A stretch of DNA of 64,000 nt from contig CAYRFQ010000031.1 in assembly GCA_964423615.1 (NCBI GenBank), positions 19,520 to 83,519 on the forward strand. Reading direction: 5' to 3'. The stretch is from CAYRFQ01 sp964423615 (GTDB lineage: Bacteria; Planctomycetota; Planctomycetia; Gemmatales; Gemmataceae). Made by a program: the position numbers and the translations under genes. This document shows, piece after piece, positions 19,201 through 27,733 of the stretch. The notes below the pieces were generated by a model, which was given only the letters and a program-made list of their open reading frames with translations, did not search any database and was not told the origin of the DNA. Positions within the stretch are counted from its first letter, which is position 1. The number at the start of each line of letters is the position of its first letter.

Positions 19201-20989
19201 CTCGGCGCTAACCGTCTTGACACTCGATCCCGAAGTCCTCAATTTCGGAGCGAGTCACACTTACGTCGATGATTTCGACCCAGCAACGATTCGCGTTTTG
19301 GTACGAGATGACTTTGGTGCCGAAGACACCGAGACTACGGCCCTCGTGATCGAAAACGTGGCCCCGATATGGACCATTCCCGATCAGGAGTCCGGCGAGG
19401 GGACGCTCGAAGAATTCGTCATTGGCGAGAACGAGTTGCTGACATTGATGGGAGTGGTGGCCGACCCGGGCGAAGATACGATCGCGCTCCGTGTGGACTT
19501 CGAGGATGGGTCCCGGGAAATCATTCCTCTCGGGTTCGACCCGACGTTCACTTTAATGCGACAGTTCGAGGAAGAGGGAACGTTCCCGATCCGCATCACC
19601 GCCTTCGACGACGATGGAGCGTCGACGACAGACGAAATCCTGATCTTCGTGCTCCCAGGGTCGCCCGAAACGTCAGCCATCGGGACTCCCGAGAATGGCA
19701 TCGTTCAAGCCCAGACCAACAACAACGTCGGCGATGCCGTCGCAATCACTCTCACCCTAAATGACCCAACGAAACTCGACACTCGGGTCATTGTTGCACT
19801 CCTGGAGTCCTTCGATCTCAAGGCTACCGACATTCCCGCTGGGATCCTCACGTTCACCGAACCATCGTTCGTCCAGTTCTTTGACGTGCGTGTGGTCAAT
19901 GGGACGGCCCTCGATACGGCAATCGTAATCTTCGAAGCGGAAACGAACACGGGGATTCCACCAGACTTCGTCTTCGTCGATCCTGTGACAGAACTGGTGA
20001 CGGTCGTGGAGGGTAGCAAAGGGAATACGAACTCACTCATCATCGAGCCGATCCCAGGGACGACAAGATTCCGGGTGACGGTACTTCTGGACACCACAAG
20101 CAACCCAACAGTTCAAGAATTGTTTGGGACCGTCTTTGCTTTCGTGTCACCTCTGGATCCTTCGAGCCTCGACGTATTGTTTCCCTTATCAAATGGTCCC
20201 ACCCTGCCTCGCCCTGGGTCTGGACTCCCGGCATTTGTTCCAGCGTTTGCTTTCTCCGCCCTATTGGCCAACGGAGGACCAAATGGAGCGAGTTTGAGTC
20301 TTTCGGGCATCCCGAATGGTCCAATCGCAACCACGGACTTCGTTGGCGGAGTTCAAGTCCAAGTGGCGGCATCCTCGGACCAAACAATTAGCCCCCCTTT
20401 ACTAAGAAACCAGGGAGGATCGGGCGGGGGAGGCTCCAGTGAGCCATCGGAGGACGAAGCCCAGTCGGGCTCCGAAGCTCAGAGCGATGCGGTGGCCCAA
20501 GCACTCCAATGGAGCGAAAATATCCATCGCCGTATTTGGGGGACCGATCCTGGAGCACCCCAACCGCGTCTTGATTCCCAAGCCTCCATCGAAAGCACGA
20601 ACACCGGTACAGCAACGCCACAGCCGGCCGACGTCGAAGAAACCGAACCGCTTCAAGATGCTTTGAATCAGTTCTTTGGCGACCTGGCTCATGGATCCCT
20701 CGGCGACCAACTCGGCGACTTGGTTTCTGATCCCTCGGCGTTGGAAGATGGTGGCCTTTTGGATCAATTATTCGGGAGTCCGGAAGCACTCGAGTTGAAC
20801 GACATCCCGTTGCCGGAGTCGGAACAATCCAATTGGGATCAGGAGTCCCTGTCGACGCCGGAAAGTTCCGCCGGTGCGACTGCCAGTGTGTTGCTGGCAA
20901 CAGGATTGTTTGGGCGTCCCAAGAACGAGAATGAGGAGGAGGAAGAAGAAAGAGCACTCGATGCTTTGTTCGGGAGTGAAAGCAAATAG
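16211..20989 (+). CDS. Giant secreted beta-helix/PKD-like surface protein with LEDR-type N-terminus
   Basis: About 1592 residues. The N-terminus has a short hydrophobic stretch, a basic segment and the motif MLEVLEDRMAPAVF, found just before the mature part of many exported planctomycete proteins. Next come right-handed beta-helix repeats rich in Gly and Asn (LGGGIFNNGGTVQVVRSSIF and several similar turns), ending in SPAIDAGDP as in choice-of-anchor/polymorphic-outer-membrane-type domains. A second beta-helix/NosD-like region follows (NVISGNDGHGIILEGNNSTV), then PKD/Calx-like domains (IDWGDGSALTVL; VDFEDGSREIIPL). The tail is acidic and Ser/Glu/Gln-rich. A surface or matrix role is likely; no catalytic residues were identified. 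The ATG at 16211 has CGGAG 9 nt upstream and places the LEDR motif near residue 57; upstream in-frame starts at 16121/16127 are possible. A terminator follows at 21029. Confidence 0.82.
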   Translation: MEYPLLGFFWFYRPLLGQSSIVSRDDLLDRRVPRLGRPKNSSSRRVPMLEVLEDRMAPAVFVVNSFLDAPAADLVTGVTAEGTISLRSAVMAANASSEADTILLPAGDFLLTIQGEDEDEAMTGDLDVTGDLTIVGQGASTTRINSNTLDRVFEVSEDSTLELQSLSILGGIAQGSGGGIFNSGNMIVADSVLRANQAFGTTAGFGSGEDGSPGLGGGIFNNGGTVQVVRSSIFDNVVFGGDGADESFYDGGDGGLGAGGGIFNEGGFVEIVRSLIFSNHAFGGQGGGNTFGGLGIESGPNPVFNPASGPFLGQGGDGGPGSGGGIYSRSGLVEISRSTIAENSAAGGLGGAPAGENFNGAGDGGDGLGGGLAAQNASIAIENSTVAGNLTLSGSPSFGGVFGIGRGGGIFETGSNVSLRQTILGENSADVGVDGSGTIISLGFNLIESPGDLVLLGNTTNDILNEAPLLGSVAYNGGPTFTQALLPGSPAIDAGDPTPSSPVGSEPSTAAGTPVPDEFDQRGAARIGIPDIGAFEVNPFVVTRTFPTGNGSLVAAIAANNDAGGGNTIQFLIEEVGSSHTIFLGNDEVSIALPVITQALVLDGWSQGGPDYSGPPLIEVNGSGLGRPAGEIPTGFLPAEPVGLEISSGDVVVRGLAINEFNDGSGGGVGIVVADGSRNVWLAGNYVGTDLTGSVAMPNGRAGIVVRPLAENVLIGTDADTTQDIEEANVISGNDGHGIILEGNNSTVAGNIIGSNPDQFASLGNFGNGIRVLGSNNRIGLSGAGNVIANNGPFVATNDVDGAIHVVSGTGNEIRFNEFFGNAFANIRLGVAGPNANDVGDPDLGPNNLQNFPQFESAFLDDGTLVLRLLVDSSTANSQYPLEVDLYLPDESGQGVGAYVGSLVYPEDSAQQTAQFNVLSGRLPSTEQLLATVTDANGNTSEFSELIDIELNTTPEIDFLNVGGPDVILEGDTIQLDGRFSGSDGEAHLVEIDWGDGSALTVLTLDPEVLNFGASHTYVDDFDPATIRVLVRDDFGAEDTETTALVIENVAPIWTIPDQESGEGTLEEFVIGENELLTLMGVVADPGEDTIALRVDFEDGSREIIPLGFDPTFTLMRQFEEEGTFPIRITAFDDDGASTTDEILIFVLPGSPETSAIGTPENGIVQAQTNNNVGDAVAITLTLNDPTKLDTRVIVALLESFDLKATDIPAGILTFTEPSFVQFFDVRVVNGTALDTAIVIFEAETNTGIPPDFVFVDPVTELVTVVEGSKGNTNSLIIEPIPGTTRFRVTVLLDTTSNPTVQELFGTVFAFVSPLDPSSLDVLFPLSNGPTLPRPGSGLPAFVPAFAFSALLANGGPNGASLSLSGIPNGPIATTDFVGGVQVQVAASSDQTISPPLLRNQGGSGGGGSSEPSEDEAQSGSEAQSDAVAQALQWSENIHRRIWGTDPGAPQPRLDSQASIESTNTGTATPQPADVEETEPLQDALNQFFGDLAHGSLGDQLGDLVSDPSALEDGGLLDQLFGSPEALELNDIPLPESEQSNWDQESLSTPESSAGATASVLLATGLFGRPKNENEEEEEERALDALFGSESK

Positions 20990-21028
20990 GCAACGAATAT
21001 TCATTGAGATATTGAACTGTCGTCGTTG

Positions 21029-21057
21029 GGCAGGTCCAGGACCTGTCCTTTCTTTTT
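21029..21057 (+). terminator. Probable Rho-independent terminator of the surface-protein gene
   Basis: GGCAGGT pairs with ACCTGTC around CCAGG (one G-U pair) and is followed by CTTTCTTTTT. It lies 40 nt after the stop and in front of the convergent trpF. Confidence 0.7.
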
Positions 21058-21141
21058 GGCCCGGTGGAGCAACGACGGAGGCCGCACTCTCTGTTTTGGT
21101 GTGTTTCCCAGATGGTCATGAAACATCAGAAGCCACACGCG

Positions 21142-21789
21142 TTAAACGCTCGAATTCCGACCTCTGGCTGCATTGATAAACTCCCGCATCTTCTCGTGGT
21201 CTTTCTTCCCCGGAGTTAGCTCAACACCACTTGCCACGTCCACTCCGTAAGGCTTCACGATCCGGACCGCATCGGCGACATTCTCCGGCGTTAACCCACC
21301 TGCGAGAATGATTGGGACTTCGCACGAATACTTCGCCAAAACATCCCAGGGGGCCGTTTGGCCTGTTCCTCCGTATTCACCAGGCACGTGGGCATCAAGC
21401 AACACCGCCGTCGGCAGCCTCCCATTCTCTCGACAACGCACCAAATACGCATCAACCATCGACAGCGAGGCCTCGTCTCGGACCGAAAAAGCCGGGATGA
21501 ACGAGTAAGCCAAGTTGGGAACGACCTCCAGATCATCTCCATGAAGTTGGACCGTCCGAATGCCCTCCAGACGGCGAACTCGGGCAACGACTTCGGGAAT
21601 GGATTCGTTCACGAATAGCGCCACCGGATCCACAAAAGCAGGCATTTCCTTCAGGATCATCGCTGCAGTCGATTCGTCGATGGACCTTTTGGACTTGGGG
21701 TAGAAATTGAGGCCGATGGCATCGGCACCAAGTTCTGCCGCAACCCGGGCATCGGCCACGTTCGTTAATCCGCAAATTTTTATCCGCAT
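21142..21789 (-). CDS. trpF: Phosphoribosylanthranilate isomerase
   Basis: This enzyme catalyses the Amadori rearrangement of N-(5'-phosphoribosyl)anthranilate to CdRP in tryptophan synthesis. The 215-residue TIM-barrel protein begins MRIKICGLTNVADARVAAEL with the catalytic Cys at position 6. ADAIGLNFYPKSKRS follows, then VQLHGDDLE, a strand with the probable catalytic Asp in LLDAHVPGEYGGTG, and the phosphate-binding end AGGLTPENVADAV...GVDVASGVEL. The ATG at 21789 matches the usual family start; an upstream in-frame start at 21840 would add 17 atypical residues. It is not in a trp operon here: convergent with the surface-protein gene and divergent from the GTPase gene. Confidence 0.95.
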   Translation of the reverse strand: MRIKICGLTNVADARVAAELGADAIGLNFYPKSKRSIDESTAAMILKEMPAFVDPVALFVNESIPEVVARVRRLEGIRTVQLHGDDLEVVPNLAYSFIPAFSVRDEASLSMVDAYLVRCRENGRLPTAVLLDAHVPGEYGGTGQTAPWDVLAKYSCEVPIILAGGLTPENVADAVRIVKPYGVDVASGVELTPGKKDHEKMREFINAARGRNSSV

Positions 21790-21964
21790 TTCAGAGTTAA
21801 ATCTCGTAGGGTTGAAAACGAAGTAAGAAGGTAGCGGCACGCTCCGTCGGGCCTGCTACCTTACCCAAAATCACAAGGATCGTCTGCGATGTTTTCCGAA
21901 CCGTGCGTCCGATAGCTGATAGAATACCACAAGTTCACTCAAGCCCTTCGGAGGGAATTCGGCC

Positions 21965-23182
21965 ATGCTCAGTAAAATCAAAAGTTGGTTCGGTGCGGAA
22001 GCTACGGAAGTGGACGTTGAAAAGCATCTCGAAGAATTGCGCAACCGAACACCCGTGCCAGTCTTTTGGCTCTTCGGCAAAACCCAAAGCGGCAAGTCGT
22101 CGATCGTCCGATTCCTGACCGGGGCCGAAGATGCCGAGATCGGTCAAGGGTTTCAACCTTGCACCAAATTCTCGCAGCAGTACGAGTTCCCAACCCCCGA
22201 AGCCCCACTGCTGACGTTCCTCGATACGCGAGGCGTCGACGAAGCTGGATACGACGCGAAGGAGGATCTCGAGCGATTCGATTCCCTCGCTCACGTCGTG
22301 ATCGTGACCGTAAAGGTCACAGACATGGCTTTGGAGAACCTCATCGCTAATCTCCGCGAAATTCGCGAGGTGAGCCCGACCCGTCCAATCCTTCTCGTTC
22401 TGACGTGCTTGCACGAAGCCTATCCGCAACAACAACACCTACAACCATACGAGTCGGTGCGCTGGACACCCGACATGGCCCAGCCTGAGGGCACAGAACT
22501 AGTCGATCCGCTTGGAAACACCAGGCAATTGGTCGAAGAACAGCGAAAACGGTTCGCTGGTCTGTATGATTACCTTGTCCCGATCGACCTGACCCAGGAA
22601 GACGAGGGCTACGAAGATCCCAACTACGGTGGCGAGAATTTGAAGAAGGTTCTGTTGGAATCCTTGCCAAAAGCTTATCGGCAAACACTCGTCACGCTCG
22701 AAGAAGTTACGGGCGAACTGTCCGACCTCTACGCGCAAGCCGCCCTTCCTCATATTCTTGCCTACAGCAGCATGGCGGCCACGGCAGGGGCGATTCCGAT
22801 TCCGGGAGTCGATTTGTTCTTGGTACCGGGAATTCAAGCCCGCATGGTATACCACCTCGCCAAGTTTTATGGGCAAGAATTGAGCGGAGAGCGGTTTCTC
22901 GAATTAGCCGGGAGTCTCGGCCTCGGAATCCTCGCCCGCCAAGCCGTCCGCCAAGTCGCTAAGTTCATTCCCGGAGTTGGTTCGGTTGTCGGGGCTGCGT
23001 TCGCGGGAGCAGCCACGTTCGCCCTTGGGAAGGCTTTTTGCTACTACTACAGCGCCGTCCACAAAGGCCACGTACCCAAAACCGAGGACATCAAAAAGTA
23101 TTATCGGGAACAGCTCTCCATCGCTGAAAAAGTGTGGAAAACCAAGCAAACTCAAACCACCAAGGAAACACCGGCTTCTTAG
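21965..23182 (+). CDS. Era-like GTPase with C-terminal DUF697-type hydrophobic domain (cassette protein 1)
   Basis: A 405-residue P-loop GTPase. The G1 motif GKTQSGKS is at 38-45, a G3-like DTRG at 87-90 (TFLDTRGVDEAGYD), and the expected NKxD is replaced by a degenerate segment (LVLTCLHEAYP). The C-terminal ~150 residues are hydrophobic and Gly/Ala-rich (AGAIPIPGVDLFLVPGIQARM; FIPGVGSVVGAAFAGAATFA), the pattern of DUF697/YcjF-type tails that associate with membranes. There is no signal peptide, so the G-domain is cytoplasmic. It is the first of three co-directional genes; the next encodes a membrane-anchored coiled coil and the third a second GTPase. Loss of the base-specificity Asp motif suggests relaxed or altered nucleotide recognition. 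The cellular task is unknown. SD-like GGAGGG lies 6 nt before the ATG. Confidence 0.8.
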   Translation: MLSKIKSWFGAEATEVDVEKHLEELRNRTPVPVFWLFGKTQSGKSSIVRFLTGAEDAEIGQGFQPCTKFSQQYEFPTPEAPLLTFLDTRGVDEAGYDAKEDLERFDSLAHVVIVTVKVTDMALENLIANLREIREVSPTRPILLVLTCLHEAYPQQQHLQPYESVRWTPDMAQPEGTELVDPLGNTRQLVEEQRKRFAGLYDYLVPIDLTQEDEGYEDPNYGGENLKKVLLESLPKAYRQTLVTLEEVTGELSDLYAQAALPHILAYSSMAATAGAIPIPGVDLFLVPGIQARMVYHLAKFYGQELSGERFLELAGSLGLGILARQAVRQVAKFIPGVGSVVGAAFAGAATFALGKAFCYYYSAVHKGHVPKTEDIKKYYREQLSIAEKVWKTKQTQTTKETPAS

Positions 23183-23404
23183 TGCCGTTTTCGATCGTAA
23201 TTCAACAAGATACATGCTCCACGCAGAACAGGTATCTTGCCAGTTGAGAATAATCGGGAACGTTCTTACCCACCCCAGCACGGGGCCTTTGTGTGTTTGA
23301 GCAATCGGGGATTTTCTACATCGGGGCAGGCACCGGAAGCCCAACGGAGATCGCACCCAGCGGGAGCTGAGTATCGCCTGGCGTATTTCCGGAGGAAGTG
23401 TTCA

Positions 23405-25030
23405 ATGGAACCCTTGGGAATCTCTCTCTTGGTCGTCGTATTGCTTTTGTCGTTGGTAAATTTCGCAGTGTTGATACGTTTCTTGGGAGCGGCCAATCAC
23501 ACCGCCGAAACGTTAGACACACTCCAAAAAAATGAAACCGCCAAGATGGAACAGTTGGGGCTACTCGGAAAAATCGACGAGACTCTAGCTAACTCTGCAA
23601 AATCCATCACCGCCTCGACGGCCCTCGACGTTCAACAAATCCTCAGCGTCGTCGAAGAACTCCAGCAAGCCACCCACACTCTTCAAGAAAATACAGCAAG
23701 AACTCAGTGGGAACGCCTATCCTCGGAGATTGCCGAAGTTCGGGGAGTCGTTGGAGAACTCCAACCAGTCGGCTCCGTTGTCCAACAACTCAACGGCGAA
23801 TTCCGCACTTTGCAAGACCGTGTTGTGGAAGCCTCGACGCAGGATTCCTCAAACGAATTACAACAATTCCGAGACAATTTTGAGGCCCTCAATCAGGCCG
23901 TCCACGGGTTGACTCCAGCCAAGTTGGACGACATCCACAGGGTCCACGATCACCTGAACGAAGTCAAAGACACCATTCTTCAGGCGGCCTCCCAGAGCGG
24001 TTCGCCAGCCGACGTATCCCAAATTCGGGGTGAGTTGGAAGAACTCCGTCGCGCCGTTCAAGAAATGAGTCCAGCCAAGTTGGACGACATCTACAAAGTC
24101 CACGACCACCTGAACGAGGTCAGAGAAGCTCTCCTCCAGGCCACAGGTTCGCGAACTGCTCCGACGGAAGATGGCCCGCACATCCAGGGCCAACTCGAAG
24201 AACTCCGTCGCGTAGTCCAAGAAATGAGTCCAGCCAAGTTGGACGACATTCACAAGGTTCACGGGCACCTCGACGAAGTCAAAGAGACTCTTCTCCAGAC
24301 CAGCCATCCACAATCCACACCCGTGGATGACCTCTCCGAAATTCGAGAGCAGTTGCAGGAGTTGCGTCAGGCCGTCCAAGAAATGAGTCCAGCCAAGTTG
24401 GATGACATTCGTGAACTCCACGGTCGCTTGGATGAAGTCAAGGAAACCGTTCTTCACGCCTCGTCTCAGCTGAACAACCGCCTTGACGACGCCCTACGCA
24501 CCTGGAATGAACGATTCGCACAGTTCCAGGAACGATCTCAAACACCGGACCACCAAACGCAAGTCATGGCCGGATCGACTTCGGAACCCGGCACATGCGA
24601 GGCGACTCCCGAAGAAGACAGCACGTGCAACTTCCTGGCAGAACCCGCGACTTCGACAACTCCTTACTGGTTGCCTGAAGACTTCCGAGTTTACATTGAT
24701 CCCAACACACATGCTGTTGGAAACAATCCGCTCGAAGGTTATGAAGAACGAACCCTCCCGACCGTCAACCGATACACGGGTGAAGACGGCGGATACCTGG
24801 CGATCTACTCGCACGATGCGTCGAAAGCCGTCTACTCGGTCGCTGATGACATTTACGTGGTCGGGCAGGTTCGCCTGAAAGGCCACTACGCCGGTCGCAT
24901 CTTCCATCCTGAGGGCTACGAGAACATGGACATTGGCTCCCTGGACGAGTTCAAGCAGTTGGCTCGTGAAGTCTTCGACATCGAAGGGTGGGCAGGCGGA
25001 GATACTGGCGCTTGGTTCGGTCTGGAATAA
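23405..25030 (+). CDS. Membrane-anchored coiled-coil protein with four 53-residue repeats (cassette protein 2)
   Basis: A 541-residue protein I do not recognise. Residues about 5-27 form one membrane helix (GISLLVVVLLLSLVNFAVLI). A long coiled-coil region follows. Within it, four repeats of 52-53 residues share SPAKLDDI..VH.HL.EV, centred near residues 167, 220, 273 and 327; at DNA level AGTCCAGCCAAGTTGGA recurs at 24068, 24227 and 24386 (period 159) with a near-copy at 23912. The C-terminal ~120 residues are a separate globular domain rich in Tyr, Gly and Asp, containing VYIDPNTHAVGNNP and AVYSVADDIYVVGQVRLKG, of unknown fold. The ATG at 23405 has GGAGGA 8 nt upstream; an earlier in-frame start at 23237 would put polar residues before the membrane helix. 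It lies between two GTPase genes, suggesting a scaffold or tether for them. Confidence 0.75.
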   Translation: MEPLGISLLVVVLLLSLVNFAVLIRFLGAANHTAETLDTLQKNETAKMEQLGLLGKIDETLANSAKSITASTALDVQQILSVVEELQQATHTLQENTARTQWERLSSEIAEVRGVVGELQPVGSVVQQLNGEFRTLQDRVVEASTQDSSNELQQFRDNFEALNQAVHGLTPAKLDDIHRVHDHLNEVKDTILQAASQSGSPADVSQIRGELEELRRAVQEMSPAKLDDIYKVHDHLNEVREALLQATGSRTAPTEDGPHIQGQLEELRRVVQEMSPAKLDDIHKVHGHLDEVKETLLQTSHPQSTPVDDLSEIREQLQELRQAVQEMSPAKLDDIRELHGRLDEVKETVLHASSQLNNRLDDALRTWNERFAQFQERSQTPDHQTQVMAGSTSEPGTCEATPEEDSTCNFLAEPATSTTPYWLPEDFRVYIDPNTHAVGNNPLEGYEERTLPTVNRYTGEDGGYLAIYSHDASKAVYSVADDIYVVGQVRLKGHYAGRIFHPEGYENMDIGSLDEFKQLAREVFDIEGWAGGDTGAWFGLE

Positions 25031-25036
25031 CGTCGA

Positions 25037-25217
25037 GAACAGGGAACAGGAAGCAACAGTGAAAAGGGTTAACAGACAACGGGGTTGCGTTTTTGGTAGA
25101 AGGCTTAACTCATCGTAGCCGGTGCAGGACGCCTCGAAAAACGAAAAGCCACAACACGAACTCGTTTGGCCCCTTTCAAATTTGTTTCCTGTTCCCTAAC
25201 GTCTGTTCCCTGTTCCC
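25037..25217. repeat. Interspersed element with inverted GGGAACA-type heptamers
   Basis: The left end GAACAGGGAACAGGAA (25037-25052) is complementary to TTCCTGTTCCCT (25186-25197) and to CTGTTCCCTGTTCCCT (25203-25218), leaving about 135 nt between. The heptamer GGGAACA or its complement recurs within each arm. The unit sits between cassette genes 2 and 3 and could fold into a long hairpin in their transcript. It resembles short heptamer repeats scattered in other bacterial genomes; copy number cannot be judged here. Confidence 0.5.
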
Positions 25218-25301
25218 TTTTTTCCAAGATTCCCAACCTTCGATCGAAGAACAAGGAAGGGACACGAACTATAATCAGAACGTTTAACTACGGAATGAAC
25301 T

Positions 25302-26891
25302 ATGATCGCACGTTGGCGTTTGATCATCCTGGCGTTGTTGTTTGCCGCCCCTTGGGCTGTCGTTATTGGATTGGGCTTTTGGAAAGCCTGGGAACAAGGG
25401 TGGTCGCTCTACGTCAGTTTGGGAATCGCTGCGTGTGCGGGAACTGCCATTGCTTTGGCGTGGTATTGGCAAGCTCACAACAGTCTGCTCAAGGTCGAGT
25501 TTGACGAGCCCATGTACTGGACCGACCGCGACAAGGAAGCTTGGAAGCTCGTCGAAGCCCGTGCTCAACAGATCAACGAGATCAACCCCGACGAACTGAT
25601 GGATATGAAGTTCTATGCCGACACGGCCCAGGACATGGCCTTGGAATTGGCCCAGTTCTATCATCCCAACACAAAAGATCCCATCGATTCGTTGACTGTC
25701 CCCGAAATGCTCGCTGTGGTCGAACTCGCATCCCACGATTTGTCCGAGATGGTCAAAAAATACATCCCAGGGGGGCATTTGGTCCGCGTCAAAGACATGA
25801 AACAGGCCAAGCAAGTCGCCGATTGGATTCCGACCGTCACGAACGCTTACTACGCCATCAGCGCGATCTTCGCGCCCTACCAAACCGCCGTTCGCTATTT
25901 GGCGAATCAAGCAGGCGTAAACACCCCGATGCAAATGCTTCAACAAAACTTGCTCGTGTGGTTCTACACGGCCTTCGTGCATCGTCTGGGCACCTACTTG
26001 ATCGACGTCAATAGCGGAAGGCTACGCGTCGGGGCGACACGCTATCGCGAGTTGGTGGCGAAGCTGCAGCGGGACCCGGCCAATGCATCCACCCAGATGG
26101 AAGCGGCCAAGCCAACGGAAGTCGGATCACCCGCAGAAGCGGTCTCGACGCCGGAGGACGAACACGTCAAATTGACGATCGTCGGACAGGTCAGTGCCGG
26201 AAAATCGAGTTTGATCAACGCCCTGGTGAAGAACCAGGAGGCCGTCACGAGTGCCCTTCCAGGCACCACCGAAATCACCCAGTATGCCCTCAACTTCGAA
26301 GAAACCGATTCGTCCCTCGTCTTGTTCGACACTGTCGGTTATGGACACGAAGGTCCCAAGGAAGACCAACTCAAGGCCACTCAACAAGCAGCTCAACAAT
26401 CCGACTTGATTCTGCTCGTGACGAAAGCCAAGAATGCAGCCCGTGCCGCCGACGTCCAACTACTGACGGCATTGAAAGCGTGGTTCGAGGAGCACCCCAA
26501 TTTGAAGTTGCCGCCCATCCTCGCCATCGTGTCGGAGATCGATCAACTCAAACCAGCCATGGAATGGGAACCTCCCTACAACTGGCAACAACCCACGAAG
26601 ACCAAAGAACAAAGCATCGCCTTCGCCGTCCAGAGCGTGCAAGAACAACTCGCGGGTTACGTCTCCGGAGTCATTCCGGCTCGGCTCGACGAAGGTAACG
26701 CCTACGGGGTCGATGAATTTCTGCTACCTGCGATCACCAAGGTCCTGCAGGAAGGCCGGGCAGTCGCCATGCTGCGGGTCCTCCATCAAGAAGCCGACGA
26801 TCAGAAATTCCAGAGGATCCTTGGCCAAGTTTACGAGGGCGGAAAGGGACTCTTGAAAGGGTTGTTCACGACCATTTCGCAGCGAAACTGA
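25302..26891 (+). CDS. Membrane-anchored GTPase (cassette protein 3)
   Basis: A 529-residue protein with two membrane helices near the N-terminus (about residues 5-26 and 35-57), a ~230-residue helical middle domain (with HPNTKDPIDSLTVPEML and WFYTAFVHRLGTYLIDVNSG), and a C-terminal P-loop GTPase domain. G1 is VGQVSAGKSSLINAL near residue 293, the G2 threonine lies in LPGTTEIT, G3 is DTVGYG, and a G4-like SEID follows near residue 408. The middle domain resembles that of HSR1-related bacterial GTPases, as I recall them. Unlike the first GTPase it keeps good G1-G3 motifs. The GTPase domain should face the cytoplasm. It is last in the three-gene cassette, 271 nt after gene 2. It may work with the other GTPase at the membrane; no direct evidence of function. 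Confidence 0.82.
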   Translation: MIARWRLIILALLFAAPWAVVIGLGFWKAWEQGWSLYVSLGIAACAGTAIALAWYWQAHNSLLKVEFDEPMYWTDRDKEAWKLVEARAQQINEINPDELMDMKFYADTAQDMALELAQFYHPNTKDPIDSLTVPEMLAVVELASHDLSEMVKKYIPGGHLVRVKDMKQAKQVADWIPTVTNAYYAISAIFAPYQTAVRYLANQAGVNTPMQMLQQNLLVWFYTAFVHRLGTYLIDVNSGRLRVGATRYRELVAKLQRDPANASTQMEAAKPTEVGSPAEAVSTPEDEHVKLTIVGQVSAGKSSLINALVKNQEAVTSALPGTTEITQYALNFEETDSSLVLFDTVGYGHEGPKEDQLKATQQAAQQSDLILLVTKAKNAARAADVQLLTALKAWFEEHPNLKLPPILAIVSEIDQLKPAMEWEPPYNWQQPTKTKEQSIAFAVQSVQEQLAGYVSGVIPARLDEGNAYGVDEFLLPAITKVLQEGRAVAMLRVLHQEADDQKFQRILGQVYEGGKGLLKGLFTTISQRN

Positions 26892-26923
26892 TGCCTTGCT
26901 CAAGATTCGAAGGTTGGTTGCTC

Positions 26924-27520
26924 TCAAGTCTGCTCGCCGAGATTATCGTGAGAGGAAGGAGCCAATTCGATATTGTCGGGCAAAATGACAGGTCCCTGGT
27001 CTTCCAGAGATTCTTGGTGACGCGGGCTTTCTGGTTCGTCTTCGCGCTCCACGCCTTCGAATCGTCGTTCTTCCGAGTGAGGGGAATGGTAGGGTTCGGA
27101 CTGGTATTCGGGCTCAGGGTCGCCAATCAAGTCTTTGAGCAAGACAGGGTGTTCGCTCGATTCTAAGGGATTGTCTGGTTTCGGTTTATGACCGTGGGAA
27201 GAGTGGTCCTCGACCTGAGAAGAGGGAGCGTTGGGATGTTCGGCCCAAACGACCTGGTATTCGAAATTACCGATGGAGATGTGGTCGCCAGGGCCTAACC
27301 GAGCTTCCAACACTTTCTTGCCGTTGACTCGAATTCCATTCGTGCTGTAGAGATCTCGCACCACGAGATAGTCTTGGACTTGTGCGATACAGCAATGGCG
27401 ACGGGAAATCTTGCGTGAATTCAACTGGATATCACACTCCTGGTGACGACCTAACAGAAGGATCGGCTTATCCAGCGCAATGCTTAGTCCTTCCGTCAGA
27501 GGTACCAGTTCTGGCGGCAT
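26924..27520 (-). CDS. Small FHA-domain protein
   Basis: A 198-residue protein. Residues about 18-92 form a forkhead-associated domain, a phosphothreonine-binding module: LLGRHQECDIQL, SRKISRRHCCI, LYSTNGIRVNGKKV and PGDHISIGNFEYQV carry the family's conserved GR, S..H and N..G residues. The remaining ~100 residues are acidic, Ser/Glu/His-rich and probably disordered, ending in QESLEDQGPV and a short Asn/Ser-rich tail. It converges on the second GTPase gene with only 32 nt between them. A role as a reader of Ser/Thr kinase output is expected from the family; its partner is unknown. Confidence 0.85.
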   Translation of the reverse strand: MPPELVPLTEGLSIALDKPILLLGRHQECDIQLNSRKISRRHCCIAQVQDYLVVRDLYSTNGIRVNGKKVLEARLGPGDHISIGNFEYQVVWAEHPNAPSSQVEDHSSHGHKPKPDNPLESSEHPVLLKDLIGDPEPEYQSEPYHSPHSEERRFEGVEREDEPESPRHQESLEDQGPVILPDNIELAPSSHDNLGEQT

Positions 27521-27733
27521 ATCTGAATCCAGCGAATTGGCGATCTGATTTACTTACCTTAACACAAGACAATCCTATCCCAGCGGACGTATTCGAGCAA
27601 CACTTTCGAGCGAAAAAATCCGAAGCCTCCGTTTCGTAAAGCTTGTCCAGTCCGAGTTCTCGGTCAACTCGTTATCCTCAGTTTCGCCCAAACTGCCAAG
27701 AACTGGGAGCGGATTCGAGCCCCTCGGAGTGTC

